Made by a program: the position numbers and the translations under genes. The notes below the pieces were generated by a model. It did no database searches. It was not told the DNA's origin and was given only the letters and a program-made list of their open reading frames with translations. From Sphingomonas liriopis (GTDB taxonomy: Bacteria; Pseudomonadota; Alphaproteobacteria; Sphingomonadales; Sphingomonadaceae), in NCBI RefSeq assembly GCF_024211255.1, contig NZ_JAMLDY010000007.1:1-64000 (forward strand): a stretch of 64,000 nt of DNA. Direction: 5' to 3'. Below are positions 55,901 to 64,000 of this stretch, one piece after another. The number at the start of each line of letters is the position of its first letter. The stretch's first letter is position 1.

Positions 55901-58829
55901 CCCGCTGGCGAACGCGACGATCGCGGCTCTGCCGCTGGACACGCTCGAGGCCGAATGGACCGCTGCCACCGCGGCGATGTGGCCGCTGTCGATCTTCCGC
56001 AAGAAAGCCGTGACACGTCAGCTCGATCCGGGCGGCACCGCCGATCTTGATGAGGAACTGCCGCGTCTGCGCCGGCTTCAGGACATACTCGCGCGGCTCG
56101 AGCCGTTCGCGGCGGCAGGCAGCGGCGCCCCCGGCTGGGCGGGCGTCGACACCGACGGCGCGCGCGTTGCGGCGGTCCTCGATGTCGCTGACGCGCTACG
56201 CCGCGCGATTCTCCATGCCGCCGATACGCCCGACCGGCTGGTCGCGCTGCGTACCAATCTCAAGCGGATCGTAACCGACGCCGCCGACATGCTCGCCGGC
56301 GACGCCGCGATCGGACGCACGCTGTTGGCGTTCACCGAGGCACAGGACCGGTTCGAGGCCGCGCTCGACGCCTTCCAGCGGGTTGCCGCCTCTCCCGCCC
56401 CGATCGATGGCCCCGATGTCGCGGACGCCGCCCGCGCCATCGCCGCCGGCATCGCCGCACACGCCCCCCATCTCCATGGCTGGACGGCGTGGCGCCGCGC
56501 CGGACAGGCCGCGCTCGACCTCGGTCTCGCCGCCCTCGTCGCGGGGGTCGAAACCGGGACCATTCCCCCCGGCGCGGCGGCAGACTCGTTCGAGCTGGCC
56601 TATGCGCGCTGGTGGGCGGAAGGCGCGATCGATGCGGAACCGTCCGTGCGGGACTTCACGCTGGCCGAGCAGGCCGACGCCATCGCCCGCTTCCGCGATC
56701 TCGATCGTCAATTCGCCGACCTGACCATCGCCTATATCCGCGCAAAGCTGTCCGGCGCGATTCCGCCCAAGAATACGCAGGTGCAGCCGCCCGGCTTCGG
56801 CACCCTCGCGCATCAGCTCAAGCTTCAGAAGCGCCAGAAACCGGTTCGCCAGCTTGTCGCGGAAATGGGGCCGGCGCTGACCACGCTTGCCCCCTGCCTG
56901 CTGATGAGCCCCTTGTCGGTGGCGCAATATCTGCCGCCCGAGGCTGCGCAGTTCGACCTCGTCATCTTCGACGAAGCCTCGCAGATCACGCCCTGGGATG
57001 CGGTCGGGGCGATCGCGCGGGGGCGTCAGCTCGTCGTCGCCGGCGATCCCAAGCAGATGCCGCCGACCAGTTTCTTCGGCCGCGGCGCCGGCGCGGAGGA
57101 CGACGACAGCGAGGTCGAGAGCGACCAGGAAAGCATCCTGGAGGAATGCCTCGGTGCCCGCCTGCCGCAGCGCCGGCTGACCTGGCATTACCGCAGCCGC
57201 AACGAGAGCCTGATCGCCTTCTCCAACCACCGCTATTACGATGGCGACCTCATCACCTTCCCCGCCCCCGTTACCCAGGACGCTGCCGTCTCGCTCCGCC
57301 CGGTCGCCGGCGCCTGGGCGCGTGGCAAGGCGCGGACCAACCAGATCGAGGCCGAAGCGATCGTCGCGGAGGTCGTCGCGCGGCTGACCGACCCCGATTT
57401 CGTCGACGAACGCGGTCGCCCGCTCAGCATCGCCGTCATCACGCTCAACGCCGAACAGCAGAAGCTGATCGAGGATCTGCTTGATCGTGCCCGGCGCGGC
57501 CGTCCCGAACTCGAACCCTTCTTCGCCGAGGACGCGACCGAACCCGTCGTCGTCAAGAATCTGGAAACCGTGCAGGGCGACGAGCGCGACCTGGTGCTGC
57601 TCGGGATCGGCTATGGCCCCGAGACGCCCGGCGCGCCGGTGATGGCGATGAACTTCGGCCCGCTCAACCGACAGGGCGGGTGGCGCCGGCTGAACGTCGC
57701 GATCACGCGGGCGCGGCGCGAGATGGTGGTGTTCGCCTCCTTCCCGTCCGATCGCATCGACCTGAACCGCACGAGTGCCGAAGCCGTGCGCGACCTGAGG
57801 CATTTCCTCGAATTCGCCGAACGCGGTCCCCGCGCACTGGGCGAGGCGGTGATGGGATCGATCGGCGGGTTCGAATCGCCGTTCGAACAGGCCGTGGCAG
57901 AGGGCCTGCGCGCCCGCGGCTGGAGCGCCGTGTCGCAGATCGGCGTGTCGCGGTTCCGGATCGATCTCGGCATCGTCCATCCCGATCGCCCCGGCGACTA
58001 TCTGGCCGGCGTCGAATGCGATGGCGCGTCCTACCACGGCGCGGCGACCGCGCGCGATCGCGACAAGGTACGCGAAGGCGTTCTCGCCGGCCTGGGTTGG
58101 CGGCTCGCGCGGGTCTGGTCGACCGACTGGTGGCATGACGCGCCCGGCGCATTGGACCGGCTCGACGCGACGTTGCGCACCATGCTGGACGAAGCGCGCG
58201 CGGCCGATGCGATCCGGGCGGAGGCACGCGCCGCCGCCGGATCGATGGCGTATGCCGTCGACCCCGGCGATCGTGAAGAATCCTCGGATACCCCGCCGCA
58301 AGACACGCCCGAGGCGCTCGATCTGGGCGGCGATTATCGACGCACGGAATTCACGGACATGGCGTCCCGCATTGCACCGGATCGCTTTCACGAACCCGCT
58401 TATGCCACGACCCTGCGCGAGATGATCGGCCGCGTGATGGCTGCCGAAGCGCCGATCCGCGACGATCTCCTGGTAGAGCGCATCGCGCGGGCGCACGGCT
58501 TCCGCCGTTCGGGCCGCGCCATTCGCGATCGCGTGATGACGCTCGCGCGTGCCGCCACGCATCCGGAGCACGAAGCGGGTGGTGCGACCTTCCTATGGCC
58601 CGACCGCCTGGCACCCGGCGCGTGGGACCGCCCGCGTTACCCGGCTACCAGCGACGACGTCCGGTCGCTGGAAGACATCGCGCTGCCCGAACTGACCGCC
58701 GCGCTGCGGGCCTGTACGGGCGAAGACCCTGCGGCCGACGCCGCGCGGGCGCTGGGTGTCCGCCGCCTGAGCGGGGTCGGCCGCGACCGCTTGCGGCGTG
58801 CGGCGCCGGCGACCGGGCACCTGCGATGA
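52965..58829 (+). CDS. DUF4011 / SF1 helicase / Vsr-like nuclease / DUF3320 protein (Hhe-like anti-phage type)
   Basis: 1954 aa. Order: N-terminal transglutaminase-like fold with Cys232 (TCLDTALLFAAALEQAGL) and His258 (TEGHAFTGLW); DUF4011 (about 395-640; WQRKLLDLTTRNRLLHV); SF1 helicase with Walker A GPPGTGKSQT (about 707), DEASQ (about 1336), WHYRSRNESL (about 1406), VQGDERDLVLL (about 1536) and NVAITRARRE (about 1577); Vsr/MTES_1575-type nuclease (about 1635-1740; FESPFEQ, RIDLGIV, GVECDGASYH); C-terminal DUF3320 (about 1790-1940). All key residues look intact. As I recall, this architecture was found to protect against phages as the single-gene system Hhe. ATG 52965 chosen; ATG 52974 is possible. 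It lies between two tRNA genes. Confidence 0.9.
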   Translation: MTVMDDAIRSRFEGELLIDAMIAPKLSFATHQNDVPALHDLKLLNLGDVPAENVILGVASDPPVFAARQWRFDRITAGGEVHVTQRDLPLNAALLLQLSEAIRATVTLTARIEGDDRPIAERRVPIELLARNEWGGAGAMPELLAAFALPNDPAVGRLLKVASDVLRHAGKPDGIDGYQSKSRTRVYELASAIWSAVSGLRLTYAEPPASFELAGQKVRTPGQVVEGGLATCLDTALLFAAALEQAGLYPVLIVTEGHAFTGLWLQPQEFATLLVPDAAALRKRIALDELLVFETTLATGASPAGFARAIAAADRLIAEDQEATFVTAIDVRRARMQRIRPLALTDAGTDVGGATAMPAEPVIDPAGDALEAAPALPDFDLAEAEALPTTAEGRLERWQRKLLDLTTRNRLLHVKPGATAIRLMCPDPARLEDELADGRSFRIVGAPDLAGAAGRDAALHTERTGIVLDDAYARAALDRGELLSPGDPAKLDAQLIELYRKARLDLAEGGANTLFLAVGFLLWKKSDTDASQYRAPLILLPVRLDRRSVRSGVKLAIHEDEPRFNLTLLQMLRQDFELDIPELAGPLPQDASGIDVPRVWNIVRRAVRDMAGFEVVPDVMLGAFSFAKYLMWKDLVDRTDALKANPVVRHLLDSPREPYPCDLQPPRPDALDGEVTPADLFTPLPADSSQLAAVVGSARGCDFVLDGPPGTGKSQTIANMIAHNLALGRKVLFVAEKRAALDVVHRRLVAHGLGPFCLELHSNKASKQDVLRQLDAAWSTSEASPQAEWERRAAELKTSRDGLNRLVAALHRRHPNGLTLYAAIGRVVRDGSEGGTLRLDWPRDTHHDEAMLEALREAARRLDLLRPADPGQPALVTVGRTDWSNAWVAELLAAAATLGETASVVQTQRLALTDVLGIDLGSDRRGLAATANVARSLVGAAGLDLGFAFAPDAVRTIEHARAALPLIADYRAEAAALTIPLANATIAALPLDTLEAEWTAATAAMWPLSIFRKKAVTRQLDPGGTADLDEELPRLRRLQDILARLEPFAAAGSGAPGWAGVDTDGARVAAVLDVADALRRAILHAADTPDRLVALRTNLKRIVTDAADMLAGDAAIGRTLLAFTEAQDRFEAALDAFQRVAASPAPIDGPDVADAARAIAAGIAAHAPHLHGWTAWRRAGQAALDLGLAALVAGVETGTIPPGAAADSFELAYARWWAEGAIDAEPSVRDFTLAEQADAIARFRDLDRQFADLTIAYIRAKLSGAIPPKNTQVQPPGFGTLAHQLKLQKRQKPVRQLVAEMGPALTTLAPCLLMSPLSVAQYLPPEAAQFDLVIFDEASQITPWDAVGAIARGRQLVVAGDPKQMPPTSFFGRGAGAEDDDSEVESDQESILEECLGARLPQRRLTWHYRSRNESLIAFSNHRYYDGDLITFPAPVTQDAAVSLRPVAGAWARGKARTNQIEAEAIVAEVVARLTDPDFVDERGRPLSIAVITLNAEQQKLIEDLLDRARRGRPELEPFFAEDATEPVVVKNLETVQGDERDLVLLGIGYGPETPGAPVMAMNFGPLNRQGGWRRLNVAITRARREMVVFASFPSDRIDLNRTSAEAVRDLRHFLEFAERGPRALGEAVMGSIGGFESPFEQAVAEGLRARGWSAVSQIGVSRFRIDLGIVHPDRPGDYLAGVECDGASYHGAATARDRDKVREGVLAGLGWRLARVWSTDWWHDAPGALDRLDATLRTMLDEARAADAIRAEARAAAGSMAYAVDPGDREESSDTPPQDTPEALDLGGDYRRTEFTDMASRIAPDRFHEPAYATTLREMIGRVMAAEAPIRDDLLVERIARAHGFRRSGRAIRDRVMTLARAATHPEHEAGGATFLWPDRLAPGAWDRPRYPATSDDVRSLEDIALPELTAALRACTGEDPAADAARALGVRRLSGVGRDRLRRAAPATGHLR

Positions 58830-58938
58830 ACGGATGGCCGCCGACACCGCACGCCCGAGCGCGTTATCCATCCTTGCCATACGAACGCGCAGGATGCTGA
58901 ACGCGCGCCGCAGTCCATCCTCAACGAGATCGAGACGC

Positions 58939-59004
58939 TGGCTCCGGGCTCCCTGCACCGGAAACGCACCGGAGCCATCTCTCCTGCCGCGCGGCGACAG
59001 GAGA
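58939..59004 (+). terminator. tandem small hairpins after the helicase gene
   Basis: TGGCTCCGG (58939-58947) pairs with CCGGAGCCA (58969-58977), and TCTCCTG (58980-58986) pairs with CAGGAGA (58998-59004), followed by CGAAAA. Placement between the helicase stop and the oppositely oriented tRNA suits a terminator, though no T-run follows. Confidence 0.4.
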
Positions 59005-59036
59005 CGAAAATGTCAGGATAACCGCTGGAAAGTCGA

Positions 59037-59112
59037 TGGTGCCGCTTACAGGACTCGAACCTGTGACCCCCGCATTACGAATGCGATGCTCTACCAGCTG
59101 AGCTAAAGCGGC
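59037..59112 (-). tRNA. tRNA-Thr(CGT)
   Basis: 76 nt with encoded CCA. Acceptor GCCGCTT/AAGCGGC, D-loop AGCTGGTAGAG, anticodon loop TTCGTAA (anticodon CGT), T-arm CAGGTTCGAGTCCTG. Reads ACG threonine codons. Confidence 0.96.
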
Positions 59113-59267
59113 ACGGGGCGAAGCGGCCACATGGGCCGTTCGGAGGTGCGCCTAACAGGTCGGATCAGGGCTGACAAGCGTCGCGTGATCGTCGCGCGGC
59201 TTTACGTGCCGTTTACCACAGGGCGTGCACAAGCACGTGTGAACCGGGCCGATGTGAGGTCCGGCGG

Positions 59268-60575
59268 ATGAAGGGTCTGGGCATGGAAACGGCGCGCGGC
59301 TTCGATGACGGGCGGGTCGGGTATGACGACGACATCGTCGATGCCGGCGATGGCGGCGGTGGTGATTCGGGCGTCGATGCGGGCGGCGTCGAGGATGCGA
59401 TGTTCGATCTCGGCGGCGACGAACGGCGCATGCACGTGCGCGCCTACAACCATTGGGTGTCGCTGTTGAGGGGCCGCCCCTACCCCGGCATCGACGATCT
59501 CGACCCCGCCAATATCGCCGATTTCGGGCCGCATAGCGTGCTGCTCGATTTCAGCGCGGGGATCGAGGATCCGACGATCGCCTATCTGGGTCGCAGCCTG
59601 CGCGAGGAATGCGGGCTGGAGACGCATATCGTCCGCGTCGCCGACGTACCGGGGCGCTCGCTCCTGTCGCGGCTGACCGACCATTATCTGCAGATCATCG
59701 CGAATCGTGCGCCGATCGGGTTCGAGGCGGAGTTCGTCGGCACCCGCGGCCGCACGACGCTGTACCGCGGCATCCTGATGCCGTTTTCGTCGGACGGCGA
59801 GACGATCGATTTCATCTATGGCGTCATCAACTGGAAGGAGATGGTCGACGCCGCGACGCAGGCGACGCTCGACGCGGAGCTCGACGCCGCGGTACGCGCC
59901 GCGCCCAAACCGCCCGCCGCCTCCGCAATATGGGCCGATGGGCCGAGCGGCGGGTTCGAGGCGTCGGAGGAACCGGCCGGGCCGCAGCTCGACGGATCGC
60001 TCGGCGACCGGCTGATGATGGCGCGCGAGAGCGCCGCGGCGGTACGCGCCGCCGATACGCGCGGACGGTCGGCGCTGTACCGCGCGCTGGGCCGCGCGCA
60101 CGATTTCGCGCTCGCCTGTGCCGAAGACGAGGCGGGCTATGCCGCGCTGCTCGATGCGACGGGGCTGAAGGTGCAGCCGCGCGCGCCGCTGACCCCGGTG
60201 GTCAAGCTGGTCTTCGGCGTGGAATACGACAAGACGCGGCTCGCCGAATATGCCGCGGTGCTGGGCCATGCGCGGCGCCAGGCGGTGCCGGCCGGGCAGC
60301 TGGCGCAGTTCCTCGACGCGGCCGAGGGCGGCATCAAGGCGGTGGTCGCCGCCGAGCGCGCCGCGAAACGGCCGGTCAAACAGCCTGACCTGTTCGACCG
60401 CGCCGCGGCCGAGCTGCGCACGCTGCCGGTCTTGGGCCATGTCGCGATTGCGGCGGGGGACGAGGAATTCGTCGTGCTGCTCGCTCGCGCCGGCGCCGAC
60501 GGGACGGTCGACGTCATCAAGCGCGTCGCGGGCAAGGCGCTGGTCGACAGCATCGTGCGCCGCGCTGCTGCCTGA
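59268..60575 (+). CDS. PAS_5-domain protein
   Basis: 435 aa, soluble. Residues about 60-190 match the PAS_5 family (HVRAYNHWVSLLRGRPYPGI, LLDFSAGIEDPTIAYLGRSL, MPFSSDGETIDFIYGVINWK), common in alphaproteobacteria and thought to sense small ligands. The rest (about 270-435) is an Ala-rich helical region with no known output domain. Monocistronic. Start ATG 59268; an ATG five codons later is also possible. Confidence 0.82.
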   Translation: MKGLGMETARGFDDGRVGYDDDIVDAGDGGGGDSGVDAGGVEDAMFDLGGDERRMHVRAYNHWVSLLRGRPYPGIDDLDPANIADFGPHSVLLDFSAGIEDPTIAYLGRSLREECGLETHIVRVADVPGRSLLSRLTDHYLQIIANRAPIGFEAEFVGTRGRTTLYRGILMPFSSDGETIDFIYGVINWKEMVDAATQATLDAELDAAVRAAPKPPAASAIWADGPSGGFEASEEPAGPQLDGSLGDRLMMARESAAAVRAADTRGRSALYRALGRAHDFALACAEDEAGYAALLDATGLKVQPRAPLTPVVKLVFGVEYDKTRLAEYAAVLGHARRQAVPAGQLAQFLDAAEGGIKAVVAAERAAKRPVKQPDLFDRAAAELRTLPVLGHVAIAAGDEEFVVLLARAGADGTVDVIKRVAGKALVDSIVRRAAA

Positions 60576-60623
60576 GCGCGAGGATCGCCATCGACGTTCG
60601 GTCGATCCGACAAGACGGGATGA

Positions 60624-60757
60624 TTCACGCAGAGGCACGGAGGACGTGGAGGTGGATTGCGCGCGGCAGCGCGATCCCGTCCTCGATAAGGCTCGATAGA
60701 GCGTCCCGGCGACGCAGCACGCGCAACATCTCCGGGTCCTCCGCGCCTCCGCGTGAA
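60624..60757. repeat. imperfect long inverted repeat
   Basis: TTCACGCAGAGGCACGGAGG (from 60624) pairs with CCTCCGCGCCTCCGCGTGAA (ending 60757) over 22 bp with two mismatches. The inside can pair further around GATTGCGCGCGG / GCACGCGCAACATC. Non-coding; it resembles dispersed GGAGGCGCGGAGG-type palindromes seen in high-GC alphaproteobacteria. It sits just after the PAS_5 gene and could act as a terminator. Confidence 0.6.
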
Positions 60758-60805
60758 CACATCTCTTATGGTCGATACGCCTGCGATCCGCTCTATACTG
60801 GCCTG

Positions 60806-61162
60806 ATGGCCATGCTGACGTTTCTTCTGGCGATGGTAGTCGTACCGGTCCTGATCGCGGCCGGCGTGACCGCGACGGTCGCGCTGGTGGTCCGGCGCGT
60901 CGTCGGTGTCGCCGTATCGCATCGGACGTTCGTCGCGGTGGGCAGCGTGCTGCCCGCGGCGATGCTGGCCCGCGCCCAATATCTGTTGTGGCCCCTGCCC
61001 TGGTGGCAACCCGAATCGCTGCCCGACGGCATCCCGCCAGGTGGCGTGTTGCTCTGGGCCGCGATGCCCGCTTGGCTCGCATGTCTGCTCGCGAGCCGTG
61101 CGGTCCTGCGCCCGCGTAAGCCACGCCGCGGAGAACCCCACTCCGGTCGACCAACGCCATAG
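60806..61162 (+). CDS. small integral membrane protein
   Basis: 118 aa with three hydrophobic segments (MLTFLLAMVVVPVLIAAGVT, FVAVGSVLPAAMLARAQYLL, GVLLWAAMPAWLACLLASRA) and a basic Arg/Pro-rich tail. ATG 60806 chosen; the upstream open frame overlaps the inverted repeat. No family recognised. Confidence 0.6.
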   Translation: MAMLTFLLAMVVVPVLIAAGVTATVALVVRRVVGVAVSHRTFVAVGSVLPAAMLARAQYLLWPLPWWQPESLPDGIPPGGVLLWAAMPAWLACLLASRAVLRPRKPRRGEPHSGRPTP

Positions 61163-61237
61163 AAAGTTACGCCACCACGTAATTATCGCATCGCAGCAAG
61201 CCTTGAGGTCCGGCGGCAGCGGGCGCATAGGCGGGGC

Positions 61238-64000
61238 ATGGCCGACCATCACGAGAACATGGCCGAGGCGCTCGCCGCCCGGCTGACCAAGGGCGCGCTA
61301 CCGGGAGAGTTGACGGGCTTCGGCGATGCCGAACGTACCGCCGCCGCCGCGTTCGTCGCGCAGACCGCCGCGAAGCGGGAGCCGGGCAAGCCGGGGATCG
61401 CGCTGGAGCCGATCGCATCGGACGACGTGCGCCGTCGGATGCGGCTGGCGATCGTCAACGACGACATGCCGTTCCTGGTCGATTCGATCGCCGCGGCGAT
61501 CGGCGAACAGGACCTCGACATCGATCGCGTCATCCACCCCGTCGTCCGCGTCAGCCGCGACGGCGAGGGCAGGCTGATCGATATCGGCGGCGCGGGCGCG
61601 CCTGAATCGATGATCTACATCGAGCTGGAACGCGCCGACGCGCGCGACCGGCGCGGACTGATCGACGAGCTGACCGCGGTGCTCGCCGACGTGCGCGCCG
61701 CGGTCACCGACTGGCCGGCGCTGCAGCGCGCGATGGCGCGCGACGAGGCCGCGCTGCCGCAGGGCGAAGGCGCGGCGCTGCTGCAATGGTTCCTCGACGG
61801 GCAGTTCACGCTGCTCGGCCACCAGATCTGGCGGCGCGACGGCAGCGCCGGCGAGGCGCTGGGCCTCGCGCGCAACCCGCACGAGACGCCCGTGCTCGCC
61901 GAGGCGAGCCGCGCGCTGGCGATCCGCTGGTTCGAGGATGGCGGCGAGGCGCCGCTGCTGCTCAAATCCAGCCTGATCTCCACCGTCCATCGCGCGGTGC
62001 CGCTCGACCTCGCGATCGTACCGATCATCGAGGCGGGTGAGATCACCGGCCTGTCGATCCACGCCGGCCTGTGGACCAGCGCCGCGCTGAGCGTGCGCCC
62101 GCGCGACGTACCCGTGCTGCGCGCGCGGCTGTCGGCGCTGGAGGCGAAGTTCGGCTTCGATCCCCGCGGCCACACCGGCAAGGCGCTGACCCATGCGCTG
62201 ACCGCGCTGCCGCACGACCTCGTCATCGCCTTCCCGCCCGCGGCGTTGGAAGAGGTGGTGCTGACCGCGATGAGCCTCGCCGACCGGCCGCGGCCGGCGC
62301 TGGTGCTGGTCAAATCGGCGCTGGGGCGGCATCTGTTCGCCTTCGCCTGGCTGCCGCGCGACGACCTCACCACCGCGCGCCGCGTCCAGATCGCGCAGAT
62401 GCTGACCGAGGCGTCGAACGGGTCCGTGCTCAACTGGTCGATCAGCCTCGACGACGGCGTCGTCGCGCTGCTGCGCTATACGATCGACCTGCGCGGTGAC
62501 GGGCGGATGCCGGAGACCGAGCCGCTCGCCGAGCGATTGCGGCGGATGGTGCGCGGCTGGGTGTCGGACGTCGAGGCGGCGCTCGCCGAACAGGTGCCCG
62601 CGGCACGCGCGGCGCGACTGGCGCTGCGCTGGGCCAATGCCTTCCCGCCGAATTACCGCAACGTCAGCAGCGCGGGCGAAGCCGCCGCCGACATCCTGCG
62701 CATCGCCACGCTGGACGACGCCGGCGCGCGATCGGTGCGCATCTTCCCGGTGGTGCCGGGCGAGGAGCGCCAGCTCAAGATCTACAAGTTGCACGGCGCG
62801 CTGGCGCTGTCCGACGCGGTGCCGGTGCTGGAGAATTTCGGCTTCCGCGTCATCGGCGAACTGCCGACGCGGCTGCGCGACGATGCCGACACGTTCGTCC
62901 ACGATTTCGTCGTCGAGACCGATGCGGGCGGCGACGGCCACGACGCCGCCGTGCTGGAAGGCGCGATCGCCGCGACGCTGGAGGGCGCCGCCGAAAACGA
63001 CGCGTTCAACCGGCTGATCGTCGACGTCGGCCTGTCGCCGCGATCGGTGGTGCTGCTGCGCGCGTGGTTCCGCTATCTGCGCCAGGCCGGCCTGCCTTAT
63101 GGCCTGACCACGGTGGTCGATGCGCTGCGCCGCGCGCCCAAGCTGACCAAGGCACTGATCGCGCGTTTCAAGGCGGCGCACGATCCCGCCCGGCCGGGCG
63201 ACGTCCACGCCTGCGACGAGGCGATCGAGCGCGGGCTCGACGCGGTGTCGGCGATCGACGACGATCGCATCCTGCGTGCCTATCGCAATTTGATCGCCGC
63301 CTGCCTGCGCACCAACGCCTTCGCGCCCGCCGCGGCGGAAGCGCTGGCGTTCAAGCTCGACAGCCACCTGATCCCCGGCCTGCCCGCGCCGGTGCCGTGG
63401 CGCGAGGTCTGGGTCTATTCGCCGCGCATCGAGGGCATCCACCTGCGCGCCGGCCCGGTCGCACGCGGCGGCCTGCGCTGGTCGGATCGCCGCGACGACT
63501 TCCGCACCGAGATCCTCGGGCTGATGAAGGCGCAGCGCGTCAAGAATGCGGTTATCGTGCCGACCGGCGCCAAGGGCGGCTTCTATCCGAAGCAGCTCCC
63601 CTCCCCCGCGGTCGATCGCGATGCGTGGCTGGCGGAAGGGACCGAGAGCTACCGCATCTTCATCCGTTCGCTGCTGTCGATCACCGACAATATCGTCGAC
63701 GGGAAGGTCGTGCATCCTACGGGCGTCGCGGTGCTCGACGGCGAGGACCCCTATTTCGTCGTCGCCGCCGACAAGGGCACCGCGACGTTCAGCGACGTCG
63801 CCAATGCGCTGGCGCTGGAGCGCGATTTCTGGCTGGGCGACGCCTTCGCCAGCGGCGGCAGCGTGGGTTACGACCACAAGGCGATGGGCATCACCGCCAA
63901 GGGCGCGTGGGTGTCGGTGCAGCGCCACTTCGCCGAGCGCGGACTCGACGTGCAGACGCAGCCGATCACCGTCGTCGGCTGCGGTGACATGTCGGGCGAC
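61238..64000 (+). CDS. gdhB: NAD-specific glutamate dehydrogenase (180-kDa class), 5' part
   Basis: 921 codons from ATG 61238 (MADHHENMAEAL), open to the window end. Family members are about 1550-1620 aa, so some 40% is missing. N-terminal ACT-like regulatory regions (NDDMPFLVDSIAAAIGEQDL) precede the start of the catalytic domain (HLRAGPVARGGLRWSDRRDD, KAQRVKNAVIVPTGAKGGF, VVGCGDMSGD at the very end). The enzyme deaminates glutamate to 2-oxoglutarate with NAD+ in glutamate/arginine catabolism. A T for V/A change (VVGCGD; often VVGVGD) is minor. The symbol follows the common name for this class. Confidence 0.95.
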   Translation, partial: MADHHENMAEALAARLTKGALPGELTGFGDAERTAAAAFVAQTAAKREPGKPGIALEPIASDDVRRRMRLAIVNDDMPFLVDSIAAAIGEQDLDIDRVIHPVVRVSRDGEGRLIDIGGAGAPESMIYIELERADARDRRGLIDELTAVLADVRAAVTDWPALQRAMARDEAALPQGEGAALLQWFLDGQFTLLGHQIWRRDGSAGEALGLARNPHETPVLAEASRALAIRWFEDGGEAPLLLKSSLISTVHRAVPLDLAIVPIIEAGEITGLSIHAGLWTSAALSVRPRDVPVLRARLSALEAKFGFDPRGHTGKALTHALTALPHDLVIAFPPAALEEVVLTAMSLADRPRPALVLVKSALGRHLFAFAWLPRDDLTTARRVQIAQMLTEASNGSVLNWSISLDDGVVALLRYTIDLRGDGRMPETEPLAERLRRMVRGWVSDVEAALAEQVPAARAARLALRWANAFPPNYRNVSSAGEAAADILRIATLDDAGARSVRIFPVVPGEERQLKIYKLHGALALSDAVPVLENFGFRVIGELPTRLRDDADTFVHDFVVETDAGGDGHDAAVLEGAIAATLEGAAENDAFNRLIVDVGLSPRSVVLLRAWFRYLRQAGLPYGLTTVVDALRRAPKLTKALIARFKAAHDPARPGDVHACDEAIERGLDAVSAIDDDRILRAYRNLIAACLRTNAFAPAAAEALAFKLDSHLIPGLPAPVPWREVWVYSPRIEGIHLRAGPVARGGLRWSDRRDDFRTEILGLMKAQRVKNAVIVPTGAKGGFYPKQLPSPAVDRDAWLAEGTESYRIFIRSLLSITDNIVDGKVVHPTGVAVLDGEDPYFVVAADKGTATFSDVANALALERDFWLGDAFASGGSVGYDHKAMGITAKGAWVSVQRHFAERGLDVQTQPITVVGCGDMSGD

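Noticed and set aside
61298..63928. 876-codon minus-strand open frame
   Set aside because: Antisense to NAD-glutamate dehydrogenase, whose motifs are clear on the plus strand.

Overview
The window is high-GC chromosomal DNA of a free-living alphaproteobacterium, most likely a sphingomonad (Sphingomonas or a close relative). This rests on its gene families: 180-kDa NAD-glutamate dehydrogenase, DUF1134/EipA, PAS_5 protein, AHDFNN-type hybrid histidine kinases, M1 peptidase with DUF6702/DUF4198 partners, oligogalacturonate lyase with GH2/GH43, and a Rut pyrimidine cluster. No phylogeny was possible. Dense coding on both strands and high GC produce many long antisense open frames, which were discarded.

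Layout. 0.2-3.7 kb: a KaiC-like double ATPase directly abutting a hybrid histidine kinase. 3.7-17.8 kb: M3 peptidase, alpha/beta hydrolase, an IS6 transposase scar, a GAF/PAS hybrid kinase, an M1 peptidase-DUF6702-DUF4198 operon, a cation:dicarboxylate symporter, a LysR regulator divergent from an aldo/keto reductase, and a DUF1993 protein. 17.8-23.3 kb: a pectin/plant-polysaccharide locus (oligogalacturonate lyase divergent from GH2 and GH43). 23.3-29.8 kb: a mosaic of broken genes and mobile DNA (recombinase, IS6, RHS, CoA-transferase, IS3 element, second IS3 remnant, truncated aminotransferase, 150-bp TA-flanked inverted-repeat element) with a compact rutBCDA operon inside it. 29.8-33.4 kb: a chrB-chrA chromate operon ending in an outer-membrane barrel gene.

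34.0-49.6 kb is the most unusual part: about 15 genes for mostly exported proteins arranged around a LuxR-type regulator, an ECF sigma factor and a membrane Ser/Thr kinase. The sigma factor has threonines where the usual acidic region-2.2 residues lie, as in kinase-activated ECF factors (EcfP/PknT type). Two divergent five-gene operons (propeller-like exported protein-lipoprotein-LemA-DUF3137-small exported protein; CVNH lectin-like-OmpA-DUF3617-CsgG-like-unknown) share an intergenic region whose GC-rich hairpin recurs upstream of the first gene of the cluster. I infer a kinase-gated envelope regulon.

49.9-64 kb: small exported/membrane proteins, tRNA-Ser(GCT), EipA, a LacZ scar, a 1954-residue DUF4011 helicase-nuclease of anti-phage type, tRNA-Thr(CGT), a PAS_5 protein, a small membrane protein and the first 921 codons of NAD-glutamate dehydrogenase, cut by the window end.
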